In this document: positions 1 to 7,513 of the stretch, one piece after another | Numbering within the stretch: position 1 is the stretch's first letter | Layout of the letters: every line of letters starts with the position of its first letter | Translations under genes and position numbers: made by a program | Assembly (NCBI GenBank): GCA_023140905.1 | Contig: JAGLKS010000154.1 | Location: 1-9,923, forward strand | DNA from: Alphaproteobacteria bacterium | GTDB taxonomy: Bacteria; Pseudomonadota; Alphaproteobacteria; Micavibrionales; Micavibrionaceae | Direction of reading: 5' to 3' | DNA: 9,923 nucleotides | Notes under the pieces: model-generated | What the model was told of the DNA's origin: nothing | Database searches by the model: none | Seen by the model: only the letters and a program-made list of their open reading frames with translations

Positions 1-10
1 GGCTTGCGTG

Positions 11-37
11 TTGGCAGATCATTGGTTGCGTTATAAA
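11..37 (+). promoter_or_regulatory. possible sigma70-type promoter for sppA
   Basis: TTGGCA at 11-16 and TATAAA at 32-37 each match the sigma70 consensus at five of six positions. The 15-base spacer is shorter than the usual 16-18, which lowers confidence. A start a few bases after 37 would leave an untranslated leader of roughly 25 bases before the sppA ATG at 71. The first 70 bases may also hold the last codons of an upstream gene (frames 1 and 2 close at 34-36 and 50-52), but too little is present to identify one. Confidence 0.3.
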
Positions 38-70
38 GCCCAGTGTCTTTGATATTGGAGAGAGGAAAAT

Positions 71-2002
71 ATGTCTCACAAGAATGATCCGTGGCTTAGG
101 AAGCGTCAGATTTTTTCTATGCCGGTGACTAGCAATAAGAAGAAAAAACGTGGAATGCGGATTTTCTCAATATTATGGTTGGCGTTTAAAAAAACATCAA
201 TGGTAATTGGCGCTGCTGTGATTGTTAGCACTGTTCTATCTATATGGGCGCTGTCTTCCATTGTTCGCGAGATTGATATGAATGCAGAGATTGGGCGCTT
301 TCCTTCCGAGATGGTTTTATATTTGGAAATTGATGGGGATTTGCCTGATCTTATGACAGAGACAAATTTCTCGCAGCCATTTGCCAGTAATGCTAAAACG
401 ATTAGGAATTATATTGATGCGTTGGAGAGTGCAGCAGAGGATAACAGAGTAAAAGGAATTTATGCGATAGTTGGGTCTGAAGGGTTGTCCGTGGTGCATG
501 CTCAGGAATTTCGCAGGGCTTTGGCTAAATTCAAAGAGTCGGGAAAGTTTGCTTATATTTATGCAACAGCATTTGACCAAGGCTTGAGTGGTTATTATCT
601 GGCTTCAGGGTTTGATGAAATATGGATGCAGCCTATGGGCGTTGTGATGGTCTCCGGCATTAGTGCTCAAATGCCGTATTTGCGCAAAGTTCTTGATAGA
701 GTTGGAGTGTACCCGCAGATATATAAGCGCAAAGAATATAAAGGCGCTTATGATATGTTTACTGAAAGTGAAATGTCTAAGGATAGCCGTCGGGCAACGG
801 AGGCTTTGGTTGAGGATATTGCTTTGGCGTTGAGTCAGGATATTTCCAACGATATGGGGATTACGACTGAAGAGTTTAAAACGCTCATTGATAAAGGCCT
901 TTATATGGATAATGAAGCGTTGGAGGCAGGGTTGATTGATGTGCTCGATTATGAAGATGTTTTGATCGAGAAAATCAATAAACAGGTTACGGGTGATGTT
1001 AAAGGAGATGGTCTGGAATATGTACGGTTTGATCGTTATGTTGGAGATATACTCAAAAAGCAGAATAATGTTTCGCCGAATGATCCGAAAATAGCTCTGA
1101 TCTATGCGATAGGGGCGATTGTTGATAGTGCCGGTATACGTGCGTCTGGTTCCAGTTCTCATATTGGTTTGGGGATGAAAACCATAGTCGCGGCGGATGA
1201 AATTTCTGCGGCTTTGCTGGATATTGCTGAAGATGAAACTTATAAAGGCGTGGTGTTAAGAATTGATAGCCCCGGCGGTTCTCCTGTTGCATCTGAGACT
1301 ATATTGCGTGCAATCCATAAAGTGCAGGAAGCTGGGAAAAGCGTGACAGTTTCTATGGGAAGTACTGCGGCATCTGGTGGTTATTGGATCGCAACAAGTG
1401 CTGATAAGATATTTGTTTTGCCTACAACCATTACCGGATCAATCGGAGTGTTAGGCGGTAAATTTTCTCTGGCGCAGCTATGGAAGACGTTAGGCGTTCA
1501 TTGGGATGAAGTGAATTGGGGAAAAAGGGCTGCTATGTGGTCAATGAACCAGCCTTATAACAAAGGTGAGATTGAGCGTGTTAATGCGATGATGGATAAT
1601 GTTTATATCAATTTCATCGCACGTGTAGCTAAAGGTAGGTCTATGTCTGTGGAAGAGGTCGAGGAAATTGCGCGTGGCCGTGTTTGGTCTGGCAAGAGGG
1701 CTGTTGATATTGGGCTAGCTGATGAAATTGGTAGTCTGAATGATGCGCTGGACTATGCTGCATCACAAGTCGGGGAAGCTGATAGACATGATATTGCTGT
1801 AGAAATTGTGCCCAAGCCGTTAACACCAATTGAGCAGCTTGCCAAGTTTCTCGAAGAGCAGGTGAGCGTCGGACAGGCTTTGCACATTCAGGCAGGGCTG
1901 TTACATTCTTTATGGCCGCAAATCAGAGAGAGCTTGACGATACAAAATATGTTGAGCGGAAAAGTGGTTGTGTATGAGCCTACCCATGTTTTTGCTCAAT
2001 AG
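71..2002 (+). CDS. sppA: signal peptide peptidase SppA, 67K type
   Basis: A membrane-anchored serine protease of family S49 that degrades signal peptides left in the inner membrane after secretion. The protein has 643 residues, close to the 618 of E. coli SppA, and so is the long two-repeat form and not the short SohB/36K form. A basic cytoplasmic N-terminus (KKKKR at 23-27) precedes one membrane segment at about 43-65; the rest should be periplasmic. The N-terminal repeat carries the general-base lysine, K224, in KEYKGAYD, equivalent to K209 in E. coli. The C-terminal repeat has SPGGSP at 400-405 and the nucleophile S435 in AASGGYW, equivalent to S409. Both catalytic residues are therefore present and the enzyme should be active. 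The ATG at 71 follows AGAGG at 61-65 at normal spacing. A SIMPL-domain gene follows after 43 bases with its own strong ribosome site, so cotranscription is possible but not shown. Confidence 0.95.
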   Translation: MSHKNDPWLRKRQIFSMPVTSNKKKKRGMRIFSILWLAFKKTSMVIGAAVIVSTVLSIWALSSIVREIDMNAEIGRFPSEMVLYLEIDGDLPDLMTETNFSQPFASNAKTIRNYIDALESAAEDNRVKGIYAIVGSEGLSVVHAQEFRRALAKFKESGKFAYIYATAFDQGLSGYYLASGFDEIWMQPMGVVMVSGISAQMPYLRKVLDRVGVYPQIYKRKEYKGAYDMFTESEMSKDSRRATEALVEDIALALSQDISNDMGITTEEFKTLIDKGLYMDNEALEAGLIDVLDYEDVLIEKINKQVTGDVKGDGLEYVRFDRYVGDILKKQNNVSPNDPKIALIYAIGAIVDSAGIRASGSSSHIGLGMKTIVAADEISAALLDIAEDETYKGVVLRIDSPGGSPVASETILRAIHKVQEAGKSVTVSMGSTAASGGYWIATSADKIFVLPTTITGSIGVLGGKFSLAQLWKTLGVHWDEVNWGKRAAMWSMNQPYNKGEIERVNAMMDNVYINFIARVAKGRSMSVEEVEEIARGRVWSGKRAVDIGLADEIGSLNDALDYAASQVGEADRHDIAVEIVPKPLTPIEQLAKFLEEQVSVGQALHIQAGLLHSLWPQIRESLTIQNMLSGKVVVYEPTHVFAQ

Positions 2003-2045
2003 GTTAGTGCTATAGGGTTCTTTTATAGAGAAGGAGAAAAACGTT

Positions 2046-2846
2046 ATGCGTATATTTATTATTACACTATGTGGTATATTTTCATCACTATTGTTATTGC
2101 CGCAAACAAGTATGGCACAGGAAGAGGAATGCAAATCTTCTGTTAATCGCAGTATTATGGTTACGGGAGAAGCGGAAGTGCGTGTTGTTCCTGACCAAGT
2201 GCTGATATCTATGACGGCTGAAACGCGGGAACCGGATATTAAGGATGCTCAGATAAAGAACGATAAAACTATTCTGGCTGTGATGAAATATGCGACGGAA
2301 AAACTAGGCATTGAAGAAAAGAATATCCAAACAGATCATATTAATGTTGCTCCTGTTTACAGACAGTGTAATTACAGGGATGAGCTTGAGGGACGGTGTA
2401 GTCCACTAGAGATTGTCTATTATAGTGTGCGTAAAGGTATTCAGATACGCCTTGATGATCTGGACAAGTATGATTCTGTTATTTCGGCGGCTTTGAGCAA
2501 TGGGATTACAAACATAGATAATGTTCAATTTATCACGACTGAATTGCGTAAACATCGTGATAAGGCCAGAAAAATGGCTGCGAAGGCTTCTCAGGAAAAA
2601 GCAAAAGCTATAGCGGAGACGTTGGGCATGAAGGTTGGAAAGCCAATTAATGTTAATGTAAATCATGTATCCCATTCTTATCCGCGTTCTCATTCGTGGC
2701 AAGGGCGGGGTGGTAATATGGGCGGTCAAAATATGATGATGCAAGTGTCTTCCGGTGGTTCTATGGCAGGAGAAGGAAGTGGGCTGGCTTTGGGACAGAT
2801 CAGTATTTCTGCTGTGATTTCCGCGACATATCAGATGGAAGAGTAG
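2046..2846 (+). CDS. exported SIMPL domain (DUF541) protein, BP26/YggE-like
   Basis: A periplasmic or outer-membrane-associated protein of the SIMPL family (PF04402), whose members include E. coli YggE and Brucella BP26/Omp28. Known members form ring- or channel-like oligomers and have been linked to oxidative stress, but their biochemical role is unsettled. The 266-residue product begins with a clear Sec signal peptide, with likely cleavage after SMA at 22-24, giving a mature start QEEEC. The body shows the family pattern: ITVTGE-like start (IMVTGEAEVRVVPD at 37-50), a central part ending near IDNVQFITTELRK (157-169), and a helix RDKARKMAAKASQEKAKAIAE at 171-191. Between about 207 and 247 lies a low-complexity stretch rich in His, Ser, Gly and Met (including QNMMMQ), a segment that is also variable in the family. 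Cysteines at 29, 108 and 118 remain after cleavage. AAGGAG nine bases before the ATG supports this start. Confidence 0.88.
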   Translation: MRIFIITLCGIFSSLLLLPQTSMAQEEECKSSVNRSIMVTGEAEVRVVPDQVLISMTAETREPDIKDAQIKNDKTILAVMKYATEKLGIEEKNIQTDHINVAPVYRQCNYRDELEGRCSPLEIVYYSVRKGIQIRLDDLDKYDSVISAALSNGITNIDNVQFITTELRKHRDKARKMAAKASQEKAKAIAETLGMKVGKPINVNVNHVSHSYPRSHSWQGRGGNMGGQNMMMQVSSGGSMAGEGSGLALGQISISAVISATYQMEE

Positions 2847-2979
2847 GGTAAATTATACCGATCTGCACTCATTGAATCTCTCTTTGGGATATATTCCTCG
2901 CTGCTGGCGGTGGGGTTCTTCATTTTCGTTGTAAAGTTTTATCCGCGTAATAAGACCATCTGCGTAAGCTGGCGGAGGT
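2847..2979. other. convergent intergenic segment, open in several frames; possible repeat or gene remnant
   Basis: This gap lies between the SIMPL gene (plus) and the PapD-like gene (minus). Its right part (2891-2980) is about 48% G+C by hand count, and it carries two copies of GCTGGCGG (2903-2910 and 2968-2975), each followed by a related GGnGGnTTC-like stretch. The plus frame directly after the SIMPL stop codon stays open for 47 codons to TAA at 2988-2990. One minus frame stays open from 2984 down to 2853 for 43 codons, with a hydrophilic, protein-like composition but no start codon. No clear terminator hairpin with a T-run is visible. It may be a dispersed intergenic repeat or decayed coding sequence; neither can be decided from this window alone. 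Confidence 0.35.
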
Positions 2980-3519
2980 TCACTTTATAAAAATAGGAAT
3001 TAATATTTCCATTTTTTGACTATCATTTTCTCCTTTTGCAATAGGGAGACCTTTTATAAGGATGTTTGAGTGATAATTACCTTTTTGTAAGTTAGATGGC
3101 TGCTTAATCAGCACTCTAAGTCTTTCTGATTGTTTGGATCTAATAACAGTTGCGCTCCGTGATAATTCTAAAGACTGGTCTACGGAATGAGAACTGGAAA
3201 CTGTTTTACCATTTGATGGACGTGTATCTTGTTCCCAATAAAATGAATAAACCATCGTTTCATTTGTTCCATTATAAACTGTAAGTACAATAACGCGGTC
3301 GTTTTCTTCAAATATAATCTGCTTTGGAAATATGGATGTTCCATGACTTTTTACTACATCTTCAACATCCGGGATAGTATCTTTAACGATCGATAACCAG
3401 TCAGCAGCATAGGAAACGCTTGTGCCAAAAAATATAATGGCAATAACTACAAAAGACAATAAAAACCCACGACGATATGCTTTCACGAAATAAACTCTCC
3501 TTGCTTGGTATCTTATCAT
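2980..3519 (-). CDS. small exported protein resembling the PapD chaperone N-terminal domain
   Basis: The product has 179 residues. Residues 13-38 form a Sec signal peptide: a basic start (KAYRR), a hydrophobic core to about 31, and a likely cut after SYA at 36-38. The mature part is rich in beta strand and reads like the first immunoglobulin-like domain of pilus chaperones. It has SIFPKQIIFEENDRVIVLTVYN at about 62-83, an SERLRVLIKQP strand at 131-141, a KGNYHSNILIKGLP strand at 146-159, and ends ILIPIFIK. PapD-type chaperones have a second Ig domain and about 220-240 residues; this protein stops after one. No usher, pilin or adhesin gene is nearby. The fold is an inference from the pattern; the function is unknown. 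ATG at 3519 has AGAGGA seven bases upstream. A GTG at 3484-3486 with AAGGAG ten bases upstream is a rival start that would give a more typical signal peptide. Confidence 0.75.
   Translation of the reverse strand: MIRYQARRVYFVKAYRRGFLLSFVVIAIIFFGTSVSYAADWLSIVKDTIPDVEDVVKSHGTSIFPKQIIFEENDRVIVLTVYNGTNETMVYSFYWEQDTRPSNGKTVSSSHSVDQSLELSRSATVIRSKQSERLRVLIKQPSNLQKGNYHSNILIKGLPIAKGENDSQKMEILIPIFIK
3497..3502 (-). promoter_or_regulatory. second ribosome binding site inside the PapD-like ORF
   Basis: AAGGAG on the minus strand lies ten bases before an in-frame GTG (3484-3486, codon 12 of the PapD-like ORF). The other site, AGAGGA at 3527-3532, lies seven bases before the ATG at 3519. Both are good, so the true start is ambiguous. 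The GTG start would yield MKAYRRGFLL, a compact signal-peptide n-region; the ATG start adds eleven residues before it. Confidence 0.4.
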
Positions 3520-3572
3520 ATATGATTCCTCTACAATGTGGGACTAAACAATTTAGTAACTAAGAGTTATTA

Positions 3573-4310
3573 CTACTGAGTTCTGCCCTCGTTTCCGGTA
3601 TCCTCAAACATAGGTTTGAGTTGGTCGAACATATCGTGGAAAGACATGATAACATGATCCGGTCCCAGATTTTTTTCCAAAGTCGCCAAAGCTGCACTTA
3701 CGGCAAAAGCAATAGGAACAATTTTAGCGTCTATATGGTTGTTAGCTTCAATCGCTGCATATATGTCTTTGTGGCGGTCCCCTATATACCAGACGATATC
3801 TTGTGGCGTTAAAGTGATATCCATGCGTTTAAGAGCCAGTAAAATAGGTTCTGGATGGGGTTTGGAATGTTGGATATCTTCGCGGAAGATTGTTGCTTTG
3901 AAGTAAGAAATTAAATCGAATTTCTTTAAGATATCATGCCCATAGCCTTTTCCCAGCCCGTTGCTAACTATGGCCATAGGAATTTTATGTGTGCTTAGGA
4001 AATCCAGAACATCATATAATCCGGGACACGGTTGTACGATTTGTTCGACAGGCTTGCGACGCACTTTATGAATAACGCGGTGAACAATCAGGCGCGGCTT
4101 TTTCTTATTTTCATTAAGCCACTCAGGGTCGTGCCATTCAGGAACAATAGGGCCTTTTCTTCTGCGTTTAAAAATCCATGAGAACAGCTTGGCGCATTTA
4201 TAGGAAATGTTATCTAGCAATTCGAGCAAAGACAAGAGCCGTGGGTTCAAATGTCTTACGGCGGTTCCGTCCATATCGAAAATAACAATAGTTGGTTTTT
4301 CTATGCTCAT
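3573..4310 (-). CDS. HAD-superfamily phosphatase, phosphoglycolate phosphatase-like
   Basis: A predicted cytoplasmic Mg-dependent phosphatase of 245 residues. All four HAD motifs are present: motif I DMDGT at 12-16 (nucleophile D12, acid/base D14), motif II with S116 in IVSNG, motif III K150 in HSKPHPEP, and motif IV GDRHKD at 177-182 (D178, D182). This order and spacing match the Gph/HAD-IA group with a cap between motifs I and II. That cap region is unusual: it holds two strongly basic patches, KRRRKG at 48-53 and RVIHKVRRKP at 78-87, with WHDPEW between. The substrate cannot be read from the sequence; small phosphorylated metabolites are usual for the family. It starts 93 bases downstream of dxs on the same strand and may be cotranscribed with it. 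The start overlaps no neighbour, and no strong purine-rich ribosome site is evident upstream. Confidence 0.85.
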   Translation of the reverse strand: MSIEKPTIVIFDMDGTAVRHLNPRLLSLLELLDNISYKCAKLFSWIFKRRRKGPIVPEWHDPEWLNENKKKPRLIVHRVIHKVRRKPVEQIVQPCPGLYDVLDFLSTHKIPMAIVSNGLGKGYGHDILKKFDLISYFKATIFREDIQHSKPHPEPILLALKRMDITLTPQDIVWYIGDRHKDIYAAIEANNHIDAKIVPIAFAVSAALATLEKNLGPDHVIMSFHDMFDQLKPMFEDTGNEGRTQ

Positions 4311-4403
4311 ATATCAAAACTTTACAGACAAAACAGTGGGAATGAAACTACTATAATTACGCAAGAGTGTATGTATTGGCCGTGTATATTAGACATCTGG
4401 ATT

Positions 4404-6368
4404 TTATAACAAAGAGGTGACAAATATCACAATTTGTGCTGCATCTAATCCAGCTTCGCGGTATTGCTTGTCCATAGTGTCTTGTGGCTGGAAGCGATCA
4501 GGCAAAGTCATTGTTCTAACCTTTAAGCTTTTATCCATTAATCTGGTGTTTGAGAGAAATTCTAATGCAGAAGAACCAAATCCACCGCGTGATCCTTCTT
4601 CTATAGTAATAAGGATTTCATGGTTTTTAGCCAGTTTTTTAAGAAGCTCTGTATCTATTGGTTTGGCAAAGCGTGCATCTGCTATGGTTATGTCCAGATT
4701 ATGTTGTTCCTTTATAATCTTTGCAGCGATTCTGCATTCTTTAAGGTGGGAGCCGAGATTAATAAGGGCTATTTTTTTACCTTCATGAATAAGTCGGCCT
4801 TTCCCTATTGGGATGATTTCAGGGGCGGATGGTATGTCAATTCCTACGCCTTCTCCACGAGGATAGCGAAATGCAATAGGCCCTTCATCATATGCTGCTG
4901 CTGTGGCAACCATACTAGCTAATTCAGCTTCATCACTGGCAGCCATAAGAACCATATTCGGTATGCAGCTCAGATAAGCAATGTCAAATGATCCGGCATG
5001 TGTTTGACCATCAGCACCGACTAATCCTGCGCGGTCTATAGCAAAACGCACGGGAAGGTTTTGTAAGGCAACATCATGGATAATCTGGTCATAAGCGCGT
5101 TGCATGAAGGTTGAGTATATGGCAATAAAAGGTTTATAGCCTTCTACTGCGAGACCGGCAGCAAATGTCACAGCATGCTGTTCTGCTATTCCAACATCAA
5201 AAAAACGATCAGGGAATTCTTTTTCGAACAGAGTTAATCCTGTGCCGGAGGACATAGCAGCCGTAATGCCAAGGATTTTAGAATCTTTTCTTGCACATTC
5301 TATAAGGCTTTGAGCAAATACTTCGGTATAGCTAGGGGCTGTGCTTTGATGGCTGCTTTTGATTTGCGTTCCGGTGATAACATCGAATTTTTTAACGCCG
5401 TGCATTTTATCCGCAGCCTTTTCAGCTGGAGTGTAGCCTTTACCTTTTTTTGTAACTGCATGAATTAATATAGGGCCGTTATGAACACTGTCGCGGACAT
5501 TATTTAATATAGAAATTAAATCTTCAAGATTATGACCATCTACCGGACCAATATAATAAAATCCAAGTTCTTCGAATATGCTGCCTGAACCAAGGACATT
5601 GCGTACATGTTTTTCTGAGCGTTTAACTACATGGCGCAGTAGTGAAGGGAGTTTATCCGTGATTCTTTTACCAAGCTCGCGGGCATGTGTGTAAGGAGAA
5701 GAAGAAACCAGTTTTGTTAAGTGGCGGCTTAAGGCCCCAACAGGCGGCGCAATGGACATGTCATTATCATTTAATATAACGATAAGGCGTGTTTTTTTGT
5801 CATTGATTGTCATGCAGCCGGCATTGTTCATAGCTTCATAAGCCATACCGGCTGAAATTGAGCCATCACCAATAACGCATATTACATGATGAGGTGTGTT
5901 TGGATTGTCTATATCCCTGGCTACGGCCATGCCAAGTCCGGCAGAAATTGAAGTAGAGCTATGTCCAGTGCCAAAAGGATCATGTGGGCTTTCGCTACGT
6001 TTTGTAAAACCGGACAGGCCATCTCCTTGGCGGATTGTGTGCATAAGGTCTTTACGGCCCGTCAGAATTTTATGGGGATAGGATTGGTGTCCAACATCCC
6101 AGATGATTTTATCTTTTGGTGTATTAAAAACTTTGTGCAAAGCAACGCTTAGCTCGACAACGCCCAGTCCTGCGCCAAGGTGCCCGCCGGTTTTTGCAAC
6201 TGTGGCAATCATAAAATCACGTAATTCGCTGCATAGAGCAACAAGTTGTTGAGATGAAAGCTGTTTAATATCTTCAGGAAAATTAACACGCGTCAAAAAG
6301 CCTTCTTTTTCAGAAGGATCAGCCCTATCTATGGGGTCAGCTATAATTTTTCTTTCTGCTTGTGTCAT
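4404..6368 (-). CDS. dxs: 1-deoxy-D-xylulose-5-phosphate synthase
   Basis: A thiamine-diphosphate enzyme that joins pyruvate and glyceraldehyde 3-phosphate to DXP, the first step of the MEP pathway and a precursor for thiamine and pyridoxal. From the ATG at 6368 the protein has 654 residues; E. coli Dxs has 620. Motifs (this numbering): [18 protein letters not shown] at about 88-105, [12 protein letters not shown] at 135-146, ThDP/Mg motif GDGSISAG at 167-174 with the later LNDNDMSI at 200-207, the catalytic glutamate E396 in DVGIAEQHA, and [14 protein letters not shown] at 446-459. The frame extends upstream to a GTG at 6419. That adds 17 residues with no family counterpart and begins only about 20 bases from the putative -10, so the ATG is preferred. 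No strong Shine-Dalgarno is seen at either start. Alphaproteobacteria often have tlyA after dxs; here a HAD phosphatase follows instead. Confidence 0.96.
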   Translation of the reverse strand: MTQAERKIIADPIDRADPSEKEGFLTRVNFPEDIKQLSSQQLVALCSELRDFMIATVAKTGGHLGAGLGVVELSVALHKVFNTPKDKIIWDVGHQSYPHKILTGRKDLMHTIRQGDGLSGFTKRSESPHDPFGTGHSSTSISAGLGMAVARDIDNPNTPHHVICVIGDGSISAGMAYEAMNNAGCMTINDKKTRLIVILNDNDMSIAPPVGALSRHLTKLVSSSPYTHARELGKRITDKLPSLLRHVVKRSEKHVRNVLGSGSIFEELGFYYIGPVDGHNLEDLISILNNVRDSVHNGPILIHAVTKKGKGYTPAEKAADKMHGVKKFDVITGTQIKSSHQSTAPSYTEVFAQSLIECARKDSKILGITAAMSSGTGLTLFEKEFPDRFFDVGIAEQHAVTFAAGLAVEGYKPFIAIYSTFMQRAYDQIIHDVALQNLPVRFAIDRAGLVGADGQTHAGSFDIAYLSCIPNMVLMAASDEAELASMVATAAAYDEGPIAFRYPRGEGVGIDIPSAPEIIPIGKGRLIHEGKKIALINLGSHLKECRIAAKIIKEQHNLDITIADARFAKPIDTELLKKLAKNHEILITIEEGSRGGFGSSALEFLSNTRLMDKSLKVRTMTLPDRFQPQDTMDKQYREAGLDAAQIVIFVTSLL

Positions 6369-6437
6369 AAGTTGCTTTTTTATCCTATGAAGACATGCTG
6401 ATGCAAACAAAAATATCACACCAGCACGGAATACACG

Positions 6438-6443
6438 ATTATA
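6438..6443 (-). promoter_or_regulatory. -10-like TATAAT upstream of dxs
   Basis: On the minus strand a perfect TATAAT lies about 70 bases before the dxs ATG at 6368, downstream of the structured ispA-dxs spacer. No good -35 is found at 16-18 bases; TTGGAT is present but only 13 bases away. If real, this would give dxs its own transcript apart from xseB-ispA. The surrounding sequence is A+T-rich, so a chance match is possible. Confidence 0.3.
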
Positions 6444-6481
6444 TATTTAAGGGTGTATCCAAGATTACGTTTATAGGCACG

Positions 6482-6507
6482 AAAAAACCATGGGGCTTGC
6501 CCTGTGG
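6482..6507 (-). terminator. possible rho-independent terminator after ispA
   Basis: Read on the minus strand, downstream of ispA, the segment folds as CCA-CA-GGG-CAAG-CCC-CA-TGG: two 3-bp blocks separated by a symmetric CA/CA internal loop, with a CAAG loop. Six T residues follow directly (plus-strand A at 6482-6487). The stem is weak because of the mismatches. The arrangement of a G+C stem followed by a T-run, placed between ispA and a dxs -10, fits partial or full termination before dxs. Confidence 0.4.
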
Positions 6508-6597
6508 ATGTGGTGCGTCCAAACAAAGGGCTTCACGAAGTGGAGCGGGTGTTTGGACAAGCGTAGCTTGACCCGTGGAGTTTCATACTGTTTTTAG
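6508..6597. repeat. G+C-rich intergenic element with nested inverted repeats
   Basis: Exact 9-base inverted arms GTCCAAACA (6517-6525) and TGTTTGGAC (6550-6558) enclose 24 bases; GC/GC pairs at 6515-6516 and 6561-6562 extend the stem across a 2-base bulge. A second, partly exclusive structure uses CGGGT (6546-6550) with ACCCG (6571-6575) around the small hairpin CAAGC-GTA-GCTTG (6558-6570). Including the adjacent terminator-like stem, 6488-6580 is about 59% G+C by hand count, against about 38% for 6421-6480. The composition break and folded structure suggest an inserted small repeat or a structured RNA in the ispA 3' region. No second copy is present in this window. Confidence 0.45.
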
Positions 6598-7509
6598 TTA
6601 AGCACGACGTGCCAGAACATAAAGCGCTAAATCAACTAAATGTTTTTCGCGTCCATCGAATATGCGTAAATGCCTGATAGCTTGTTCAACCAACATTTCC
6701 GCACGTTCTTTAGCTTGTTCTTTCCCCATAGCGGAGACGAATGTGGCTTTACCGGCTTGTTCATCTTTGCCTGTGTCTTTGCCTGTATCTTGTGGATCTG
6801 ATTCGACATCGAGAATGTCATCCGTGACCTGAAAAGCAAGCCCAAGATCATAAGCGTAATTGCATAAAGCTTTTTTGTGAGGCTTGTTGGATTTACCAAG
6901 TATAGCTCCAGCTTCGCAGGCAAAAGCCATTAACTTACCGGTTTTCATACGCTGCATCCGTGAGATTGTGCCAAGATCAAATTCTTTTTCTTCAGCAATC
7001 AGGTCCAGCATTTGTCCTCCAACCATCCCTTGAGGACCAGAGCTGAATGCCAAGGCTTTGATTAGTTCGCAGCGTACGTGTGGATCTTCATGTGTTTCAG
7101 GTTCGCTTAGTACTTCGAACGCTAGAGTAAGGAGAGCATCTCCTGCGAGGATAGCCGTAGCCTCGTCAAATTGGCGATGTACTGTAGGTTTACCACGGCG
7201 TAAGGCGGCATCATCCATGGCTGGTAAATCATCATGAATGAGAGAATAGCAATGAATAAGTTCTAAAGTAGCAGCCACGCGCCGTGCACGTGCAGGATCG
7301 ACGTTAAACAATGCTGCTGAGTGCACAACCAGAAAAGGACGTAAGCGCTTACCTCCATTAAGTGTACCATGGCGCATAGCACTAAAAAGCCGATTTTCGG
7401 CCAAATCTGTTTGAGGAAGGAGGCGATCAATTAGTTTATTAATAGCCTCATTAACCGCAGCCATTTCATTTTGCAAACCGGAGTCTGCGTCTCTTAAAGA
7501 TGGTGTCAT
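6598..7509 (-). CDS. ispA: farnesyl diphosphate synthase (polyprenyl synthetase)
   Basis: A cytoplasmic prenyltransferase that condenses IPP with DMAPP and then geranyl diphosphate to give C15 farnesyl diphosphate, precursor of quinone side chains, undecaprenyl phosphate and hopanoids. From ATG at 7509 the protein has 303 residues, near the 299 of E. coli IspA. It has GGKRLRP at 52-58, the first Asp-rich motif DDLPAMDD at 93-100 and the second DDILD at 230-234. The first motif has the two-residue insertion of bacterial type II FPP synthases, and an aromatic residue (Y88) sits five positions before it, which fits a C15 product. The ATG lies 4 bases after the xseB stop and is preceded by GGAAG at nine bases; an in-frame upstream ATG at 7554 would run 41 bases into xseB and has no family support. 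The next gene, dxs, is 229 bases downstream, beyond a structured spacer. Confidence 0.94.
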   Translation of the reverse strand: MTPSLRDADSGLQNEMAAVNEAINKLIDRLLPQTDLAENRLFSAMRHGTLNGGKRLRPFLVVHSAALFNVDPARARRVAATLELIHCYSLIHDDLPAMDDAALRRGKPTVHRQFDEATAILAGDALLTLAFEVLSEPETHEDPHVRCELIKALAFSSGPQGMVGGQMLDLIAEEKEFDLGTISRMQRMKTGKLMAFACEAGAILGKSNKPHKKALCNYAYDLGLAFQVTDDILDVESDPQDTGKDTGKDEQAGKATFVSAMGKEQAKERAEMLVEQAIRHLRIFDGREKHLVDLALYVLARRA

Positions 7510-7513
7510 AGTT

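Noticed and set aside
605..1162. 185-codon open frame antisense to sppA
   Set aside because: It lies wholly inside a clear sppA, and its Ile/Arg/Asn-heavy translation has no recognisable domain; it is a shadow of sppA codon use.
2003..2045. CTATA/TATAG inverted repeat between sppA and the SIMPL gene
   Set aside because: Only five A/T-rich pairs around a 9-base loop with no T-run; too weak for a terminator call.
2406..2744. 112-codon open frame antisense to the SIMPL gene
   Set aside because: Overlaps a well-supported exported protein; the translation has no family character.
6369..6419. GTG start adding 17 residues to Dxs
   Set aside because: The added residues have no family counterpart, no ribosome site is seen, and the start lies almost at the likely transcription start. 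ATG at 6368 fits the family better.
6765..6788. Tandem 12-base repeat in ispA (two units, one mismatch), coding DTGK twice
   Set aside because: Other alphaproteobacterial IspA proteins have the same length here with a GKxxGKD pattern, so it is not a recent insertion or phase-variation tract.
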